In this document: one piece after another, positions 1-13,667 of the stretch
How the letters are laid out: every line of letters begins with the position of its first letter
Numbering within the stretch: the first letter of the stretch is position 1
NCBI GenBank assembly: GCA_947095535.1
Contig: OX352774.1
Span: forward strand, 237,919,825-237,983,824
DNA from: Poecilobothrus nobilitatus
Taxonomy: Eukaryota; Arthropoda; Insecta; Diptera; Dolichopodidae
Length of the DNA stretch: 64,000 bases
Reading direction: 5' to 3'
Position numbers and translations under genes: made by a program
The notes under the pieces: generated by a model
Databases searched by the model: none
What the model saw: the letters and a program-made list of their open reading frames with translations, nothing else
What the model was told of the DNA's origin: nothing

Positions 1-3000
1 TTTATAGATATAATGTAGGCATAAACACCTAAACAAATAAAATATTTCAACTTAAAGTTTCTCTATGTAAAAAAAAGATTCTCGAAATAGATGCCCACCA
101 CATGTTAACTTTATAGAATTCCTTTGTCATATATCTGTCGCGTTTGTGAAAACACATGCCATCGCTTTTATTTCCCAAAGTTGTTAACTCAAATGTGTAC
201 GATTTAGTAAAGTTTAAGTAAATAAGTAAAATCTTTCATCAAAATGTCGTTTCAAATTTTCTTACTCATCCTACATTATCCAAAAATGTTCCTACTAATT
301 TTCTCTTTGTTATTTTTAAGGAGTCGCTAGCAATTAAATTATTCATCCCATTATTATGTCTTATGCGGGAGAAATGTGTAAACAAATTGAATTTGTTTTT
401 ATCAACATTTTAACTTAGCTGTCATTGGAATTAGTATTGGTATTGAATGTTGTGGTCCAAATGGTCTACACTCTACGTTTTTAATAATGTAATTGATATT
501 GTTTTCTTTCTCTTGAAATTAAATATATCTTATTTATTTGAGTTTCTTTTCTTATTTCTATGTAAAATATTTTAATTTAAAGTTTATATATATATTATAT
601 AGGCATCTTCTTTTCTTTTTAATATTTCTTACGACGTGGGACATTATTATTGTACGTATATAATTTTTACAATTGATTGAATCCATTATTCGGAATTACA
701 GCCAATGAAATTCTATTTAAAAATAGAAATAGAATAAAATTCATATATGATCTCAATTTTTATCTTTGTATATATGTATAAAAGTAAATATTATATACAC
801 GTACTTAAATATGTGAAGACAATTATCTAAATTCATAGAACAACATTTAATAAGAAAATCTCTTTTTTAAAATTTGTCAATATAATAATGGAAAATAGTG
901 ATACTATATATAGTAAATAAAAGAATATCAAAAAGAAAATTAATATAATAGAAATAAAAGTATGGAAAATAAGAAGAGTGAAAAATAAAAATGAATTTTT
1001 ATTTTTAATTTTTTTAAAATGGTTTCCTAGTAAAAAAGTTCTTCTATAATTTTTATTTTATTTTCATTTAATTTTGATTTAAGTTTTTACTATAATTTTA
1101 TTTTACTTTATATTTTATAAAGTGATTTAAAATTAAAAGAAATAAATTTTATAGGAAATTTGAAATAAATAAAAAGGAAATTTAAAATTTGAGTATTCCA
1201 TACATAATCAGTTGAAATGATGTGTCAAAGTAAGTAAATTTTCATTTGCAAAATATTATTTGAGATTTAAGAAAATTTTATGAAAATTTTTCACTTCTTT
1301 CACTGATTTGATTTATGTAATATTTAATTAAAAAGCATATTTTCGATTAGAACACACTAATTAACAATTTACTAAGATAATGCATTCGAATAATCAATAA
1401 ATTTATAGTGAGAGATTAAATGAGTCATTCATTTACTCGTTCAACCAATTTAAAAATACATATAACATATGTCCTAACTTTATCCTTTTAGTTTTATATT
1501 ATGATTTTCTTCTTTTTTTTTTTTAGCTATAGTTTATCTGGTTTAGGTATACCGTTTAGATTTAGTCTTTTTTTTTAGCTTGTTATAAAATAATTTATAA
1601 AGATGTATAAGATTTATAAGAAGTTATGTCAGCCCGTTATATTTTTAATTCTTTTAAACATGATATGATAACAAAATAATTTTTTTTTGTCCAGTTCTTT
1701 AAATACCAATTGATTTGAATTCTAATCAAAAGTAAATTTAGTTTTTTTAATTTAAAAAAAAAAAAAAATCATTTTAAGTGTTAAAAGTACCACTTAAAGA
1801 GTATAATTTAATAAAAAAGAATTAAACTAAACTGTATACAGTAGAAAACTTTAAAATTTCTGTCCTTATAAAAAAGAAAAAAAAAAAAACCTTAAACAAT
1901 TTAACCATTACAGTAAATATGTTATATATTATAAAATGATAAATATAATCGTATACATTTACTATATGTTATATGATACATGTTTAAATAAAGACGATTC
2001 TATTTGAGGAAATTTAAGAAAAATTATATTTCCTTTTGTTTTTTTATTTATTTTGTTTTTTACTACAATCGTTTTTTACCAAAAGAAAAAAAAAATATAT
2101 TGAAAGCATACATATGAAGAAATAATTCTTACCATTTTTTGGACCTTTCGTGGTAAAAATTTGATACAAAAGACAACTGATTTTGGGGTTACCAGTTGAT
2201 GCAATATTTTTTCTTAAGAGCAATTTATTATTCCTTTTTTTTTTAGAGTTAGGAATATGCTCTTTAATATCAATAAATATTTTTTGTAATTGTCAGAATC
2301 TTTAGTTTTAGTTGGGTTTTAGTTAGGAAGGACATCGAATTTTATGGACGCTGAATCTTCTTCTAATGGAACTATTCCATAATAAAATATCTCTTCAAGA
2401 AAAAAATTCTGTTAAAGTTTCTTACTATCTAAGGACAACATTTATTTTTGCTAAAATGATAAAATTAATATTCTTTAACGAAATTGCGTTTGACAACAAA
2501 AAAAATCCCATTTAACGTCAAAAAAACTTCATATTTTTGTGCGACCAAAACCGATTTCTTAAAATTCAGCCTTACTAATATTTTGAAACAAAAATAATGT
2601 TGTACTTTAGTTTTAATATAAAAAATGATTTTCCTAATAATTTTAATATTAATCTAAACTTCCAGAACTTAGTTATCTAGTTTAGAAAGGTAAACCGTGT
2701 AATACAAGTTACATTATAGATAAAGAAACAATTGACATGCGATATTTTTCCTTAAAAATCAGAACGGTTGATCGTAACTGAACAAGAAGAAAAAAATTTA
2801 ATTTTAATCTTAAAGTATGCAATAACAATAAATTTTTTTATTTTTAAACAATTTTTCTTTTAAAATCACTTTGACAACATTTATCTACATTATTATCATC
2901 ATTTGGCAACCTTGAAATCTACATATGACATGAATTTAAGGAAACGTATTAAATGTTTGATGTCTATCATCGCCCCCCAAATGAATGAACGAAACATATT

Positions 3001-6000
3001 TGAAGCAATAATAAAACTGAAAAAATAAAAATAAAAATAAAAAAAAAAAAAAACAGACAAAAACACGTAGAAATTTTTATTTAATTTTCTTCAAGTGGAG
3101 AAAATTCTGAGAAAAATTCTTTATTTTATTATTTATACAGTTTTTTTTTTTTTTTTTGAAGAAAATTCAATTTAATATAAAAAAAATTAAAGTAAAATAC
3201 TCAAAAAAAAAAAAGGATATATAAATAAGTAAACAAGTATATAATACATGTTTGCATGTATATGAAAAAAAAATTGATAAAAAAAAAAAAATATGAAAAG
3301 CCTTATTGTGTCAAATTGATGAAAACCATGTTATCACATCAAGAAATAGGAAATTCGGTTTTTTGAAATTTTCACTTAATTTTCTTTATAACATTTTTTT
3401 TATTTTTTAAGCTTTTCCTTGGTTTTTGGATATTTTCTTTTGTTTCTTTTGTTTAACTTTTATTTTCCCACGAAAATTGATAAACATGTTATATAGAGAA
3501 CAGGAAAATTTTATTGAATTTGTTAATATTTTTTGTTAGAAAGGTATTTAAAATTGAATGGAATTTCATTTTTTTTTTTTTTTTTTGTGAAAGAAAAATC
3601 GAGAATCGAAAATGAATTGAAAAGAAATTTTTGTTAAATAAATTGATGAGAATTGAAAATTTTAATGTTTTTTTTATTTTTTTGAGATTTTTGTAATGAA
3701 AAAAGAAAGATTGATTGTAATTTTTTTTTTCTTTTTGAATTATTAAATCGACATTGGCATTCTTAAAATTAGGAGTAAATTAAATAAATTCACTTAAGAT
3801 AGAGACAAGTTTAAAGGAAAATTTGTATTTAAGAGTGAAAGGTAAAGAAAAAGGGATATTCTTTTTATACTATAATATATTTTATAGGAATATAAATGAA
3901 GAAGATTAAAATCGATGTAACTTAAATGGTTTTAGAAAAAATAAGAATGTATTACACAAAATTTAGATTTGAAAGAATACTTTTCAAACAAGAAAAAAAA
4001 AAAAAAAATAAGAAGAATCCTTCATTATTAACTTATTTTGGAAGACCAGAGTACCAGACTTAGTTAAATTGGATAATGGATTACAATTTCTTGATTGGTG
4101 TATTTATATTTATTTTTTTGTTTTTTTCCAGGTTCCAATATTTTTCTTTTGATTAAAGAAATATTCCTTATCTTAATATACCTGTTTGCTAACTACAAAA
4201 AAAACTTTCTTTATAAGGAAATTTAATTTATAATTTATTGAATATAAAATAAAAGTTGTAATTTTATTTAATTAACAAGCCGCGATAGCCCTGGCAGCTA
4301 GCCCTAATAACCCCTGCTTATCATAATGGTTGATTATAATTTAAATTATAATTAATAAAAAATAATAATATTTAATCGAAATAAAAAGATTGAAACCCCT
4401 GTAAGCATATGTAAAAATATAATATTGAGGCTATTATGTCTTATTAACGAAAAATTTGTATAGGTACCTAAGCTACAGATGTCTAAAAATAACATATTTT
4501 CAATTTTTAAGGCATTAAATTTTCAATTTTTGAGCTCTAATTTTCAATCCAGCCCTGTTTAACAGGGAGAGGTACAAAAAAAATTTCTCTCTTTCATAAT
4601 TTTAAGATTCTATCTAAAATTGGTGCGGAGATATGAAGAAACCAAAATATTGCAAAATTTTGTTTTTATATAACGGTAAATACTAAATTGAAAGTTTTTT
4701 TTTATAATTTTGACATTCATTTTGTAAAGGTAAATTCTGTTGTTTGACATTTTTAAATACAAAAAAATATTAAGCAGAACCTTAGATACACAAATTTAAA
4801 AATAGGACTTTATCAAACTTTTAAATTTTTTTCTGAAAAATGTGCTAATAAAGATTTATTTAATTTGATGTAAGAAAATGTGGTATAAGAAAGTTGGAAT
4901 TTTGTACTATTGATCTGGGAAATGGTTAATTTAAAAAGATTTTCATCAAAAAATGTTTAAAATAAAAATTTTTAAAAAGTAGAGGATGCCATAATTAACA
5001 TGCATTTAATAAGAATTTGTTAGTGAAAGAACTAAAATTGTAAAAATTTTTGTGCAACCTCTTTAAAAGATATTTGATTCTCCTTTTTTGCTGTAGGTTA
5101 ATGATTTTCTGGTAGTGCTTTTTGAATCTACCTATATTCCTTGAGTTCAGATCAGATCTATCTAAGTACCGTGCCATCTTCATATTTTAAACTGTAGAGT
5201 TGAACTTTTTAAAATAAACCAGTAATTCGCCTCTTCCTCCCCCAAACCAGTAATTGAAATAAGATTTTATCAGTGCATTGTTAATTGTAAATATAAATAT
5301 CACTTTTAATTTAGATTTCATTTCCTTATTATTCTTTTAAAAATGAGGTTTTCTTTCCAATTTGTTTTTACATACAAACTCTAGGTGATATTTAAGGTTT
5401 ATTTTCTTATCTATAAATATTTCAAGACATTTTTATTTTTTAAATTTTTTATTATTTAATGGTATAAATTTTGTATCATTTATGTTCAATTGATTTCATA
5501 CCCAATAAATTTCTAAAATTTGAATTGCATTTGAATTGAAATTATATTGGAGTCCCATTGTAGATTTCTAACTACAAATCTAATGAATTTGTTTTATGTT
5601 GACTTATTTGGCATAATATTATAGGGACCAAAAAAAATCAAAGCATATTCTACGTACCGATAGAATTAGAGTTATATAAGGTTACTATTTACTAATGTGG
5701 AAAAGTCCTTCAATTCAGATGCTTCGTTTATATTTTGGATATTTTATTTAGAAGGTAGGATATGGTTTTGGAAATTTTATTTAGAAGACACATAAACATA
5801 TAATCTTTTTGTTTATAAAATTGAGTAAAATGTTTTTAAAACATCAACGAAAAACAGATCTATTATCTTCTTTCTCTTAAAGAATACGAATTTTTTTTTA
5901 ATATTATTTAATTTTTCAATTTTAATAAAAAATCAACCAAAAAAATGTATTGTTTTTTAAATATAAGAATACTTAAATCAAACCACTGTAATATTTTTAA

Positions 6001-9000
6001 AATAACATTAACTGACAACATTTAATAGATCATTTTTTTTTTTTTCGAAGTTCTTCTACTGAATAATGAAATGATTTGATGAACATTTTCAATGTTTTTT
6101 TGAATGAAACATAAAATAAAACATTAAAAAAATTACCAAATACTGAGTTCCCACCAATCATCCTCGGATATAAATTTAATAAAAAATGAAATTTTTGAAA
6201 AAAAAAGTCATACCTTATAAGATTTTTTAAGCTAAATGAATATAAATGATATATAAATTAAGGTTAATGATACTTATTTAAAAATTTTTCACTTTTTTTC
6301 CTTGTCTTATTATTATTTTCTTTCCATAATCTAAACATTTTCCTTGATTAATATCAGAATTATGCATTTTCTTTTAAATGAAAATAAATTTGGTCGTGTG
6401 AATGATGAATTACTTTCTGTGTTATATTGTAATTTCAAAAAAAAAAAAAAAAATTACCGTTAAGAAAAAGAAAAATTTAGAAAATTTAGCGTAAAATTAA
6501 ATAAAAGAAAAACTAATTTTCTTACGAAAAAAATAAAAAAAATTATAAAACAAATTATTATTATTTTTAAATACCGGAAAGGATATAGCCTTTTTTTTAT
6601 AATATCAAATCCTTTTATTTACTTAATGTTTTTTTTATAGGCATTTTTTTTTTAAATAAAATTTTCATAATCTATTGTTTGAACACTATTACAAATCATT
6701 TTCTTTGGGAAACAATTACATTCTTTCAAAGTTTATTTAAGTCCTGTTCCTTAAAAATAAACCATTAAAAAAAAAAAAAGGGTTTTACTTGAACAAAAGA
6801 TCTCTAAACAAAGTAAAATTCATTAAAAACAAAAACTTAATCGATTGTACAATTAAGTGCAATTGTTTTAATATATAGAAATGTAGAACATATCATTATC
6901 CTTTCGTAACAGGAAATGTTCATTAAAGTTAAAAAAAAAAAAAAAAAGAAATGGTAGTAATGTGAAGGAAGGTGAGGAAGGATACGTTAACCAACTAAAG
7001 ACCATCTCGCTTTTAAACCAAATATTAGTTTAGAATTTATGATACAATGCACTGTTTGGTTTGGAGATTAGGATTACAGAAGTATTTCTGTTAGAGATAA
7101 AGTTTGTTTTAAACTCTGTTTTCTAAATTTGAAGTTAACTTTAAATTAATTCAAATCTAAAATGTCAAAAAAGTATGTATATTTAAATTTGAGTTTTTTT
7201 TTTATTGCCACCGCAAAGTAGATTCGTGGAAAACCAAAGCGATGTGAAGCGATGTGTCTGAGTTACTGCGAATTGAATTTAATAAAGATGAATTGCCTTT
7301 TTGCCGCAAAAAATTTATACTAAATATACTGTTTGGAGAAGAAATGGAAAAGTTAGGAGAAGAAAATGGAGAAAATAAGTTAGCAGATCCTTTGTAAAAA
7401 AAAAATGTTAATATTTTCTTTTGATTTTCGATTGTTATGTTCTGAATATTGATATATAAAAGTAATATGGGTTTTTAAATATTCTTTCGATTCTCTTGGT
7501 GACACGCATTATTTAACATTTTTTGGATTCTCTTTAAAAAACTTAAATTATAATCAAATGTTTTAAAACAAAACCTATTTGTTACTATTTGTTAATTTTA
7601 AAAATCTAATGTTTACATTTTAACTTTAATATGTATTTAAAATTATTTCATTATATTGAAAAAATTTCTATGTTTTTTTTTTTTGCTCAATTTAATTTAT
7701 TTCTAATAAAATTATTCTAATACTTAACAACATTCTAATTACAAACGCATTACTTAGTTTTACTAATAGATTCATTTTGGTCCTATAGTCAATAATTGTA
7801 TTCTGACAAAAGGACAAATTAATACTATAATACTATTATAATACTATTATTAATAATAATTTAATATAATAGAAATAAGAAAAAATTTCCAAAAATTTTC
7901 CAAGTATCCCCAGACAAATAAAAATTTATGTGTCATATTTTTATAGAAAATTTTTTTTTATTTCATTATTTTATTGTTATGTACAAGAAAAAAAAAATCA
8001 AAAAATTTTTTAAATTTTCTAAGAAAACCCATATTAGCACTATTTTATTAATATTGAAAAATATTACTCACAATACATAACTCATATTTTATTAGAAGAC
8101 ATTCAAAATACTTTTAGAGAATTTTCCAAAAAAAAAAAAAATAAAGGTCTATCGGTTTTCTGAACTTGCTTTTAAATTACCATTATCAAAATTAATATTT
8201 AAATGCTGAATAAGACCAAAAAAAATAAAAAAAAAAAAATAGAAAAATCAAATGAAAAATTTTCATTTTTCCTTAATTTTTCTATTCAAAAAAACTTAAT
8301 AATATCATCAGCATCAATTTAAAGTATAGAAAACGTTGCAAAGTTAAGAAAGAAAATTTGAAAGAAATTAATAAAAAAAAAATTCAATATAAATTAATAA
8401 TTTTGAATAAAATGAATGATTCCATTAAAAATCATTAGAAATGAGAGACTAAAAGAAGTTCTAAACAAAACTGAACTAAAAAAAAAACCAATTGAATTTC
8501 TTTTTTAAAGTTTTTCCTTCTAATGAAAAGTTAAAAAAAAAATTAAAAAAATCAAATTTTAGATCTGCTGAACAGATTTTTAAAAAATACAGATTTTTTT
8601 TTTCTGAGTTTTTGAGTTTTTCCAAAGAAAATCTGAATTAATACAACACAAATAATGACGCCAGTCATCCTTGCGCCAATTCTCTATAATAATTTTTGTT
8701 TTTTAACAATTTTATTTTGTATTAATATATAAAAGTTTCCTTTTTCAATGTCTAGAAATAGTATTGGATAAAATTTGTTGAAAAGGTTTTTTTTTGTTTT
8801 GATATCCTTAAATTTTTTATTAAAGGTTGTTTTCTTAAATCTAAATAATATCAAACAAAAAGGAGATTTATACTGAAAATTTTAATTTATTATTTGGTTT
8901 AAAAAACGTATAGTGGTGTTCTTTTTGAGTTGGGTCATTACATATTATAAAATACTCTCATGAGACTTTTGATTGAACCCGCATTAAGAATTAAATTAAT

Positions 9001-9600
9001 TTTAAAACATAGATTTAATTTTATTTTATTTTAAATTTAATTTTAGATTATATAAAGCTCCAATCAGCATGAGCCTAAGGTAAAAGACGAGCCTTATGTT
9101 AAAGGTTATAAAAGACGTGAGAAGGTTATTCTAACCAAGATAAAATTATTTATTTTCTTAAAATGCATTGTAAAAATTTTAAATCCATTATTTGAGACAT
9201 AACTATTTTATCCGAATATTTATTAAATAATTTATTCAGACTAAATAAAAATAATTTTTAATAGATATTATTAATTGGATATTTTGACTAAATTTCGAAC
9301 TTCTAAACTATATAAGAGATCTCTATACAAAATCTATACAATGTCTGGGTGGAAATTCAAAGTTCATAACTCCCTTTTTATACTAGTTGTAATTTTTTTT
9401 TATTTAGAAATTGAACTGTTCAACATATTTTCTAATTTTATCATATATTTTAAAAACAGCCACATTAATTTTCGCTTTTGAAAGTAACGATTAAAACTTA
9501 ATTTTATTGATAAAAAAACTTAAAATTTGATGACACTTATTCTATTTAGTTAAAATCAATAAGGTATACTCTCAAACAATTCTAATTTAACACAAGAGAG
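1..9600. other. AT-rich non-coding DNA, no gene seen
   Basis: Very AT-rich sequence full of poly(A) and poly(T) runs of 8-16 nt. The only open frame above 60 codons in its first 9.2 kb is a 62-codon one (4995-5183) with no recognisable motif, and a 68-codon one follows at 9275-9481, also featureless. Small symmetric elements occur: a perfect 20-bp palindrome at 4333-4352 and a CCCTGTT/AACAGGG hairpin at 4553-4567. The stretch 4560-4700 weakly resembles the interior of the palindrome-ended repeats found at 46-49 kb (a TACAAAAAAAATTTCT core followed by GCAAAATTT), so it may be an old relative. I see no exon, RNA gene or intact mobile element. Confidence 0.6.
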
Positions 9601-9629
9601 GGTGCAAGTGGTCATTTCTACAGTGTGGA

Positions 9630-9830
9630 AATCCTTAGGTGGCTTAAAACTTGATATGCGAACTCATTTGTTGTGTAAACTGCTAGAATGTGGAACATCC
9701 TTCCATCTAATGTATTCCCTTACTCTGTCGATTATGTTCCATTCTACAATTTTCAACTATTCAAAAAGAAACTTTTTTAGGTTTGTTTCTAATTTGTCAT
9801 ACAATTCCCTCCTGTTTGCCTTATAATTCC
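9630..9830 (+). pseudogene. C-terminal remnant of a non-LTR retrotransposon (LINE) RT protein
   Basis: In the frame of position 9691 the plus strand reads T-A-R-M-W-N-I-L-P-S-N-V-F-P, and then, after about nine residues, F-Q-L-F-K-K-K-L-F. The pattern RT(A/S)R-x-WN-x-LP...FK is characteristic of the extreme C-terminus of many insect LINE ORF2 proteins (jockey/CR1-like). An in-frame TAA lies just upstream at 9676 and a TAG follows the K-L-F block, so the remnant is degenerate. The flank is slightly less AT-rich than its surroundings and runs to an A-rich stretch near 9918-9930, which may be the tail. The clade cannot be fixed from so short a piece. Confidence 0.55.
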
Positions 9831-9863
9831 TTCCCTTTAGTCAAAGCTACACTGACACTGTAT

Positions 9864-9877
9864 AGAGGAATTCCTCT
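9864..9877. repeat. 14-bp perfect palindrome AGAGGAATTCCTCT
   Basis: A perfect palindrome in the putative 3' UTR of the LINE remnant just upstream. It could form a short hairpin in the transcript. A role in reverse-transcriptase recognition of the 3' end is possible but not shown. Confidence 0.6.
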
Positions 9878-9899
9878 TGGAGGAATGTTAACAAAACAT

Positions 9900-12396
9900 G
9901 TTGGCTAGCGTATAACAAAAAAAAAAACAGAAAAATGCTAAATTTTTTGTTCAATATTGTAAATTCTTCTATAAATACTCATAAATGTATATATATATAT
10001 TATGTACAAGTATATTATATATATAATATATGTATTATTAAATGTTTTATATTGTATAACCGGTATAATAATAAATAATAATATGAAATCGCCGTAAATA
10101 GTTATTTCCTTGTTATTATTATACGTTTAAATATAAAAATTTTGTGGGTTTTTATTTGATTTTTTAATTTTTATTTTGTTTTTTATTTTTTTATTTTCAG
10201 TGTCTAGGGAAATTTATATCGAATTATGATTGTAACATTAAAATTTAAAGGTCTGTCTGACCTATATAGCTACATATACAATTGTGAAAATTTTGAATGG
10301 TTTAAATTGAAATTAATAAATGGATAAAATACGGTTCGTCTGGTGGGATTTCTTTAAAAATTTTTTTTTGTTTTTTTATCAAGAAATCTTTTAAGAAGAT
10401 CAAAGTTTTTTTTCGTTTTTAAATGATGTTCTATCTTCTATAATAAATTTAAATGTCCTTTTTCAATTTTGTCCAAAATTTAGTGTTAACTTTGGTCTGC
10501 CTTGAATTTAATTCTATTTAATCTATTAAACGTGTTTGTCTTGAATAATAAATTGTCTAAAGAAAATTTTTAACCTTATAACATTTTCAAGCAATATTTT
10601 TAATATTAGTAAAATTTTGACACCGCATGATTCTTTTTTAAATCATATATTAATTAAATGATACTATTTCTAAAAGATAACAGGGGTGTAAAGAGAATCA
10701 CAAAATCTAGTAAATAGATATTGGACTGAATACATAGATATTGGACTGAATGATATAAAGCTGAGCTTGAAAACCATGAGTACATTCGGCCCATTGTCTG
10801 CAATTCAATTTTTTTTTTGCTTTACAATTTTTAAGTTGAATTTTTGGCCAATGCAATCGTATGTTATATGTATGTCAATATTTCCGTGATCTTAAAATTT
10901 TAATTATTGAGACGTTGGAAAAGATTTGAATGGAAGAAGTCGGTTAATATTGTTCAGTTAATAATAATAACAGAAGAAAATTATTGGAAGTAGTTTTTTT
11001 TATTAGGCAATTACCTAAAACGCCAAAGAAATGTTTTATTTAAGTAATTTTCATTTCATCTGATGAATTATAATTGTATAGTTATGGCGGCTCATTCATA
11101 AATAAAATAGTTTTGTCGTCAAAATTTTTGTTTACTTTTTTCTTTTATTTTGGTTTTATTTTATAATTTATTACTTGTCGTCTAGTTTTTGATTTAATCG
11201 TATAATTTTTTTCTTTTTAGTACCTATATACACTTATTATGACAACTATATTTTGTCTGACATAAAAAAATCGGTACAATAAAAAAGAAATTATGTATAT
11301 ATAAGAATAAAACGAGAAAAGATGTAAAATATTTTTGATTGCCATATCAAAATATATGTATCTGTAGTATCTTGTAACTTTAAAAGATTGAACAGAATAA
11401 AATTTAGAGAAGAAAAAATCTTTTTGTTGTATTTTTCATCGGCCATAATTTACAGATTCAGAAAAACAAAAAGAAACAATTTTAAATGGTTGTTTTAAAT
11501 GTAAAAGTTGATTTGTAATGTATAAAAATAATTTTTTTTTGTTAAATAGAATTGAAGTTTTTAAGTGTTAAAAATGCAGATTTTTATTGTAAAAGATAGT
11601 GTTGTGTTAATTGTTCATTAGAATTTTCATTATTCGTCTAAACCTTTGTAAAACCTTTGGTTCAGTACAGAAATTTCTATATTTTAAAACGTAAGTCAAT
11701 TCTATGGTGGTAATGTATTTTTTTTTAATTTTAAAAAGTCCTTTCAAATTCTGTTAGTCATATACTTTGATTCCTTTTAATAGGACCCTTTTCGTTTTAT
11801 ATAATGTTATCATATTATTTTCTAAATTTTCCATTTTACTGATATTCTAATGTTGTTCCTCTCGCAGAAAGGGGGAATGTTTTGTGATATAGAGTTCTCT
11901 GTTTTCATTGTCATGTTGGGCACGGCTAATATTAGCTCGTTTAATTTATTTTCAGTTGTAAAATACTTTTATTTAGAAAATTTTCTTTCAATCATTTATA
12001 AATTCCAATACGAATTCGAATGAAGCTGCTGTCTGTTAGTCAGTTAATGCTGTCGATTGAATCGCAGGAAGCTGCTGTCAAAAATCTAGATCGAACCAGA
12101 GTTATTCTGTTCTGATATTCACAAAATTCGGATTTTATGGTTAATTCTGAATTATATATAAAGTTATTCGGAGTTACAAAATTTGCATTTTTTTCAAAAT
12201 TTTGAAAAACCTCTTATATGAATACAGTTTTGCTAGAATGGGTATATTTTAAAATTTTCGCGCGATTTCAATGAGCTATAGTGTGTCAGAAAATTAAGGG
12301 ATTCTTGACATCTATTCTAGTAAAAAAAAATTATATTTTCAAATATATTTGTTAAATAGAAAATATCATAAAATTTACAAAAAATTAGAAATTTTG
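9900..12396. other. AT-rich non-coding DNA, no gene seen
   Basis: No coding motif on either strand. It holds an AT-only microsatellite patch around 9985-10035, a short tandem duplication (10714-10751), a 12-bp palindrome GCTAATATTAGC at 11925-11936, and a repeated GAAGCTGCTGTC word near 12022 and 12069. The stretch from 12100 uses words such as AATTCTGAATTAT that recur near 41.7 kb. Confidence 0.6.
10714..10751. repeat. Two-copy tandem repeat, 20-bp period
   Basis: ATAGATATTGGACTGAAT occurs at 10714-10731 and again at 10734-10751, separated by two bases. This looks like a recent replication-slippage duplication. No function is apparent. Confidence 0.9.
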
Positions 12397-12489
12397 TAAT
12401 TCTGAATTTGATAATTCAGAATTATATACACTCAACTCTAAAAAATTATTTGACTTTAATTTTAACATAAAATTAAAAGTCAAATAATT
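12397..12489. repeat. Pair of strong hairpins upstream of the mariner remnant
   Basis: First hairpin: TAATTCTGAATT at 12397-12408, loop TGAT, and the perfect complement ending at 12424 (12-bp stem). Second hairpin: a 20-nt arm at 12444-12463, loop AACAT, and a 21-nt complementary arm at 12469-12489, with a single one-base bulge. They may be the ends of a small foldback element or MITE relic. They lie about 120 bp outside the putative left end of the mariner. Confidence 0.75.
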
Positions 12490-12605
12490 AAATTAAGGGT
12501 AAATTAATAAATTAAAGGTGTTCAAAATTGAGGTATCATTTTAATTTTAATAAAAAAAGACTTTTTTTTTGAAATATTAAATATATTTTTATTTTAATTT
12601 ATTGC

Positions 12606-12623
12606 AAATAGGTTCCGGTTAAT
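12606..12623 (+). repeat. Putative left terminal inverted repeat of the mariner
   Basis: AAATAGGTTCCGGTTAAT; it overlaps the transposase stop codon. Its partner is the inverted copy at 13668-13685 (16/18 matching, with a perfect 11-bp TTCCGGTTAAT core). Confidence 0.6.
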
Positions 12624-13663
12624 AATGAAAAATTATGTCGGCCAAGTGGCCCCCTCTACTACTTCGGCAGGCTTCCAATCTTTTGCCAAAATTCTGATTC
12701 ACGTTGTTCAATAAACTGTTCTCAATGGTTGAAATCTGCTCGATAATGTTGTTTTTAAGCTCTTGAATTGTTGTGGGATTATTGCTGTACACTTTCGATT
12801 TCACAAAACCCCACAAAAAAAAAATCCAACGGTGTCAAATCGCACGATCTTGGTGGCCACATCACATCATGCGATCTTCGAACTTTTCCTTCAAATGATC
12901 CAGTGTTTCTCTTGCTGTGTGGCAAGTGGCACCGTCCTGTTGAAACCACATATTCTCTACGTCCAAATCATCAATTTCCCGCCACAAAAAGCGATTTCCA
13001 TTGACCGTAATCGCATTTCCATTTGCGTTTTATATATAGTCCGATAATTCCTCCTGACCACAAACCACACCAACCCGTAACTTTTTGTGGATGTACTGGT
13101 TGCTCTAAGATAACCCTTGGATTCTCTTCACCCCAAATGCGGCAATTCTGTTTATTGACGTAGCCATTGAGCTGGAAATAAGCTTCGTCGGTGAAGATTA
13201 TTTTGTTAAAAAAATTCTCATTTTCTTCTTGTTTTTCGATTGCCCAAGAAACGAATTGCCGACGTAATGCATGGTCAGTTGGTTTTAATTCTTGCGTCAG
13301 CTGGATCTTATAAGCCTTTAAATGGAGATCACGATGCAAAATGTTGAATAATGTGGATGGTTTGACGTTTAATTGCTGCGAACGATGACGAATGGAAGTT
13401 TTTGGATCTTCTTCAACACTTCTGCTCACAGCTGCTACATTCTCAGTTGAACGGCCACTACGTTGATAAATGTTGCCTCTATTATCAAGAACAGATCCAG
13501 TTTCTAGAAATTTATCAACCATCAGCTTGATGGCACGATTTGTTGGAGCATTTTCTCTACAAAATTTTGTTCCAAATTTCCTAATTACATCTTGAAAACT
13601 TTTACCATTTTCAAAAAATGTTGTAATAACAAAAACACGTTGTTCCTTCGTGTAACGTTCCAT
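12619..13663 (-). pseudogene. Mariner-family transposase, frameshifted
   Basis: Cut-and-paste transposase of the Tc1/mariner superfamily, about 345 codons, the normal mariner length. It starts at an ATG (13663) followed by M-E-R-Y-T-K-E-Q-R. An N-terminal helix-turn-helix region (about residues 1-110) is followed by the DDE catalytic core. The first Asp lies in I-I-F-T-D-E-A, the second in W-F-Q-Q-D-G-A-T, and the third in C-D-L-T-P-L-D-F; 34 residues separate the last two, i.e. DD34D. The W-G-E-E-N-P-R motif is also present. The frame breaks in the catalytic core: open reading continues in other phases from about 13000 to 12816 and the tail (12816-12619) resumes after an extra base in a T-run near 12817. 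All three catalytic Asp codons survive, so it is a fairly young but dead copy. Confidence 0.88.
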
Positions 13664-13667
13664 ATTA

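Noticed and set aside
12763..13047. Two plus-strand frames of 94 and 78 codons
   Set aside because: They lie antisense to the mariner transposase and simply mirror its less AT-rich codons; no domain of their own.
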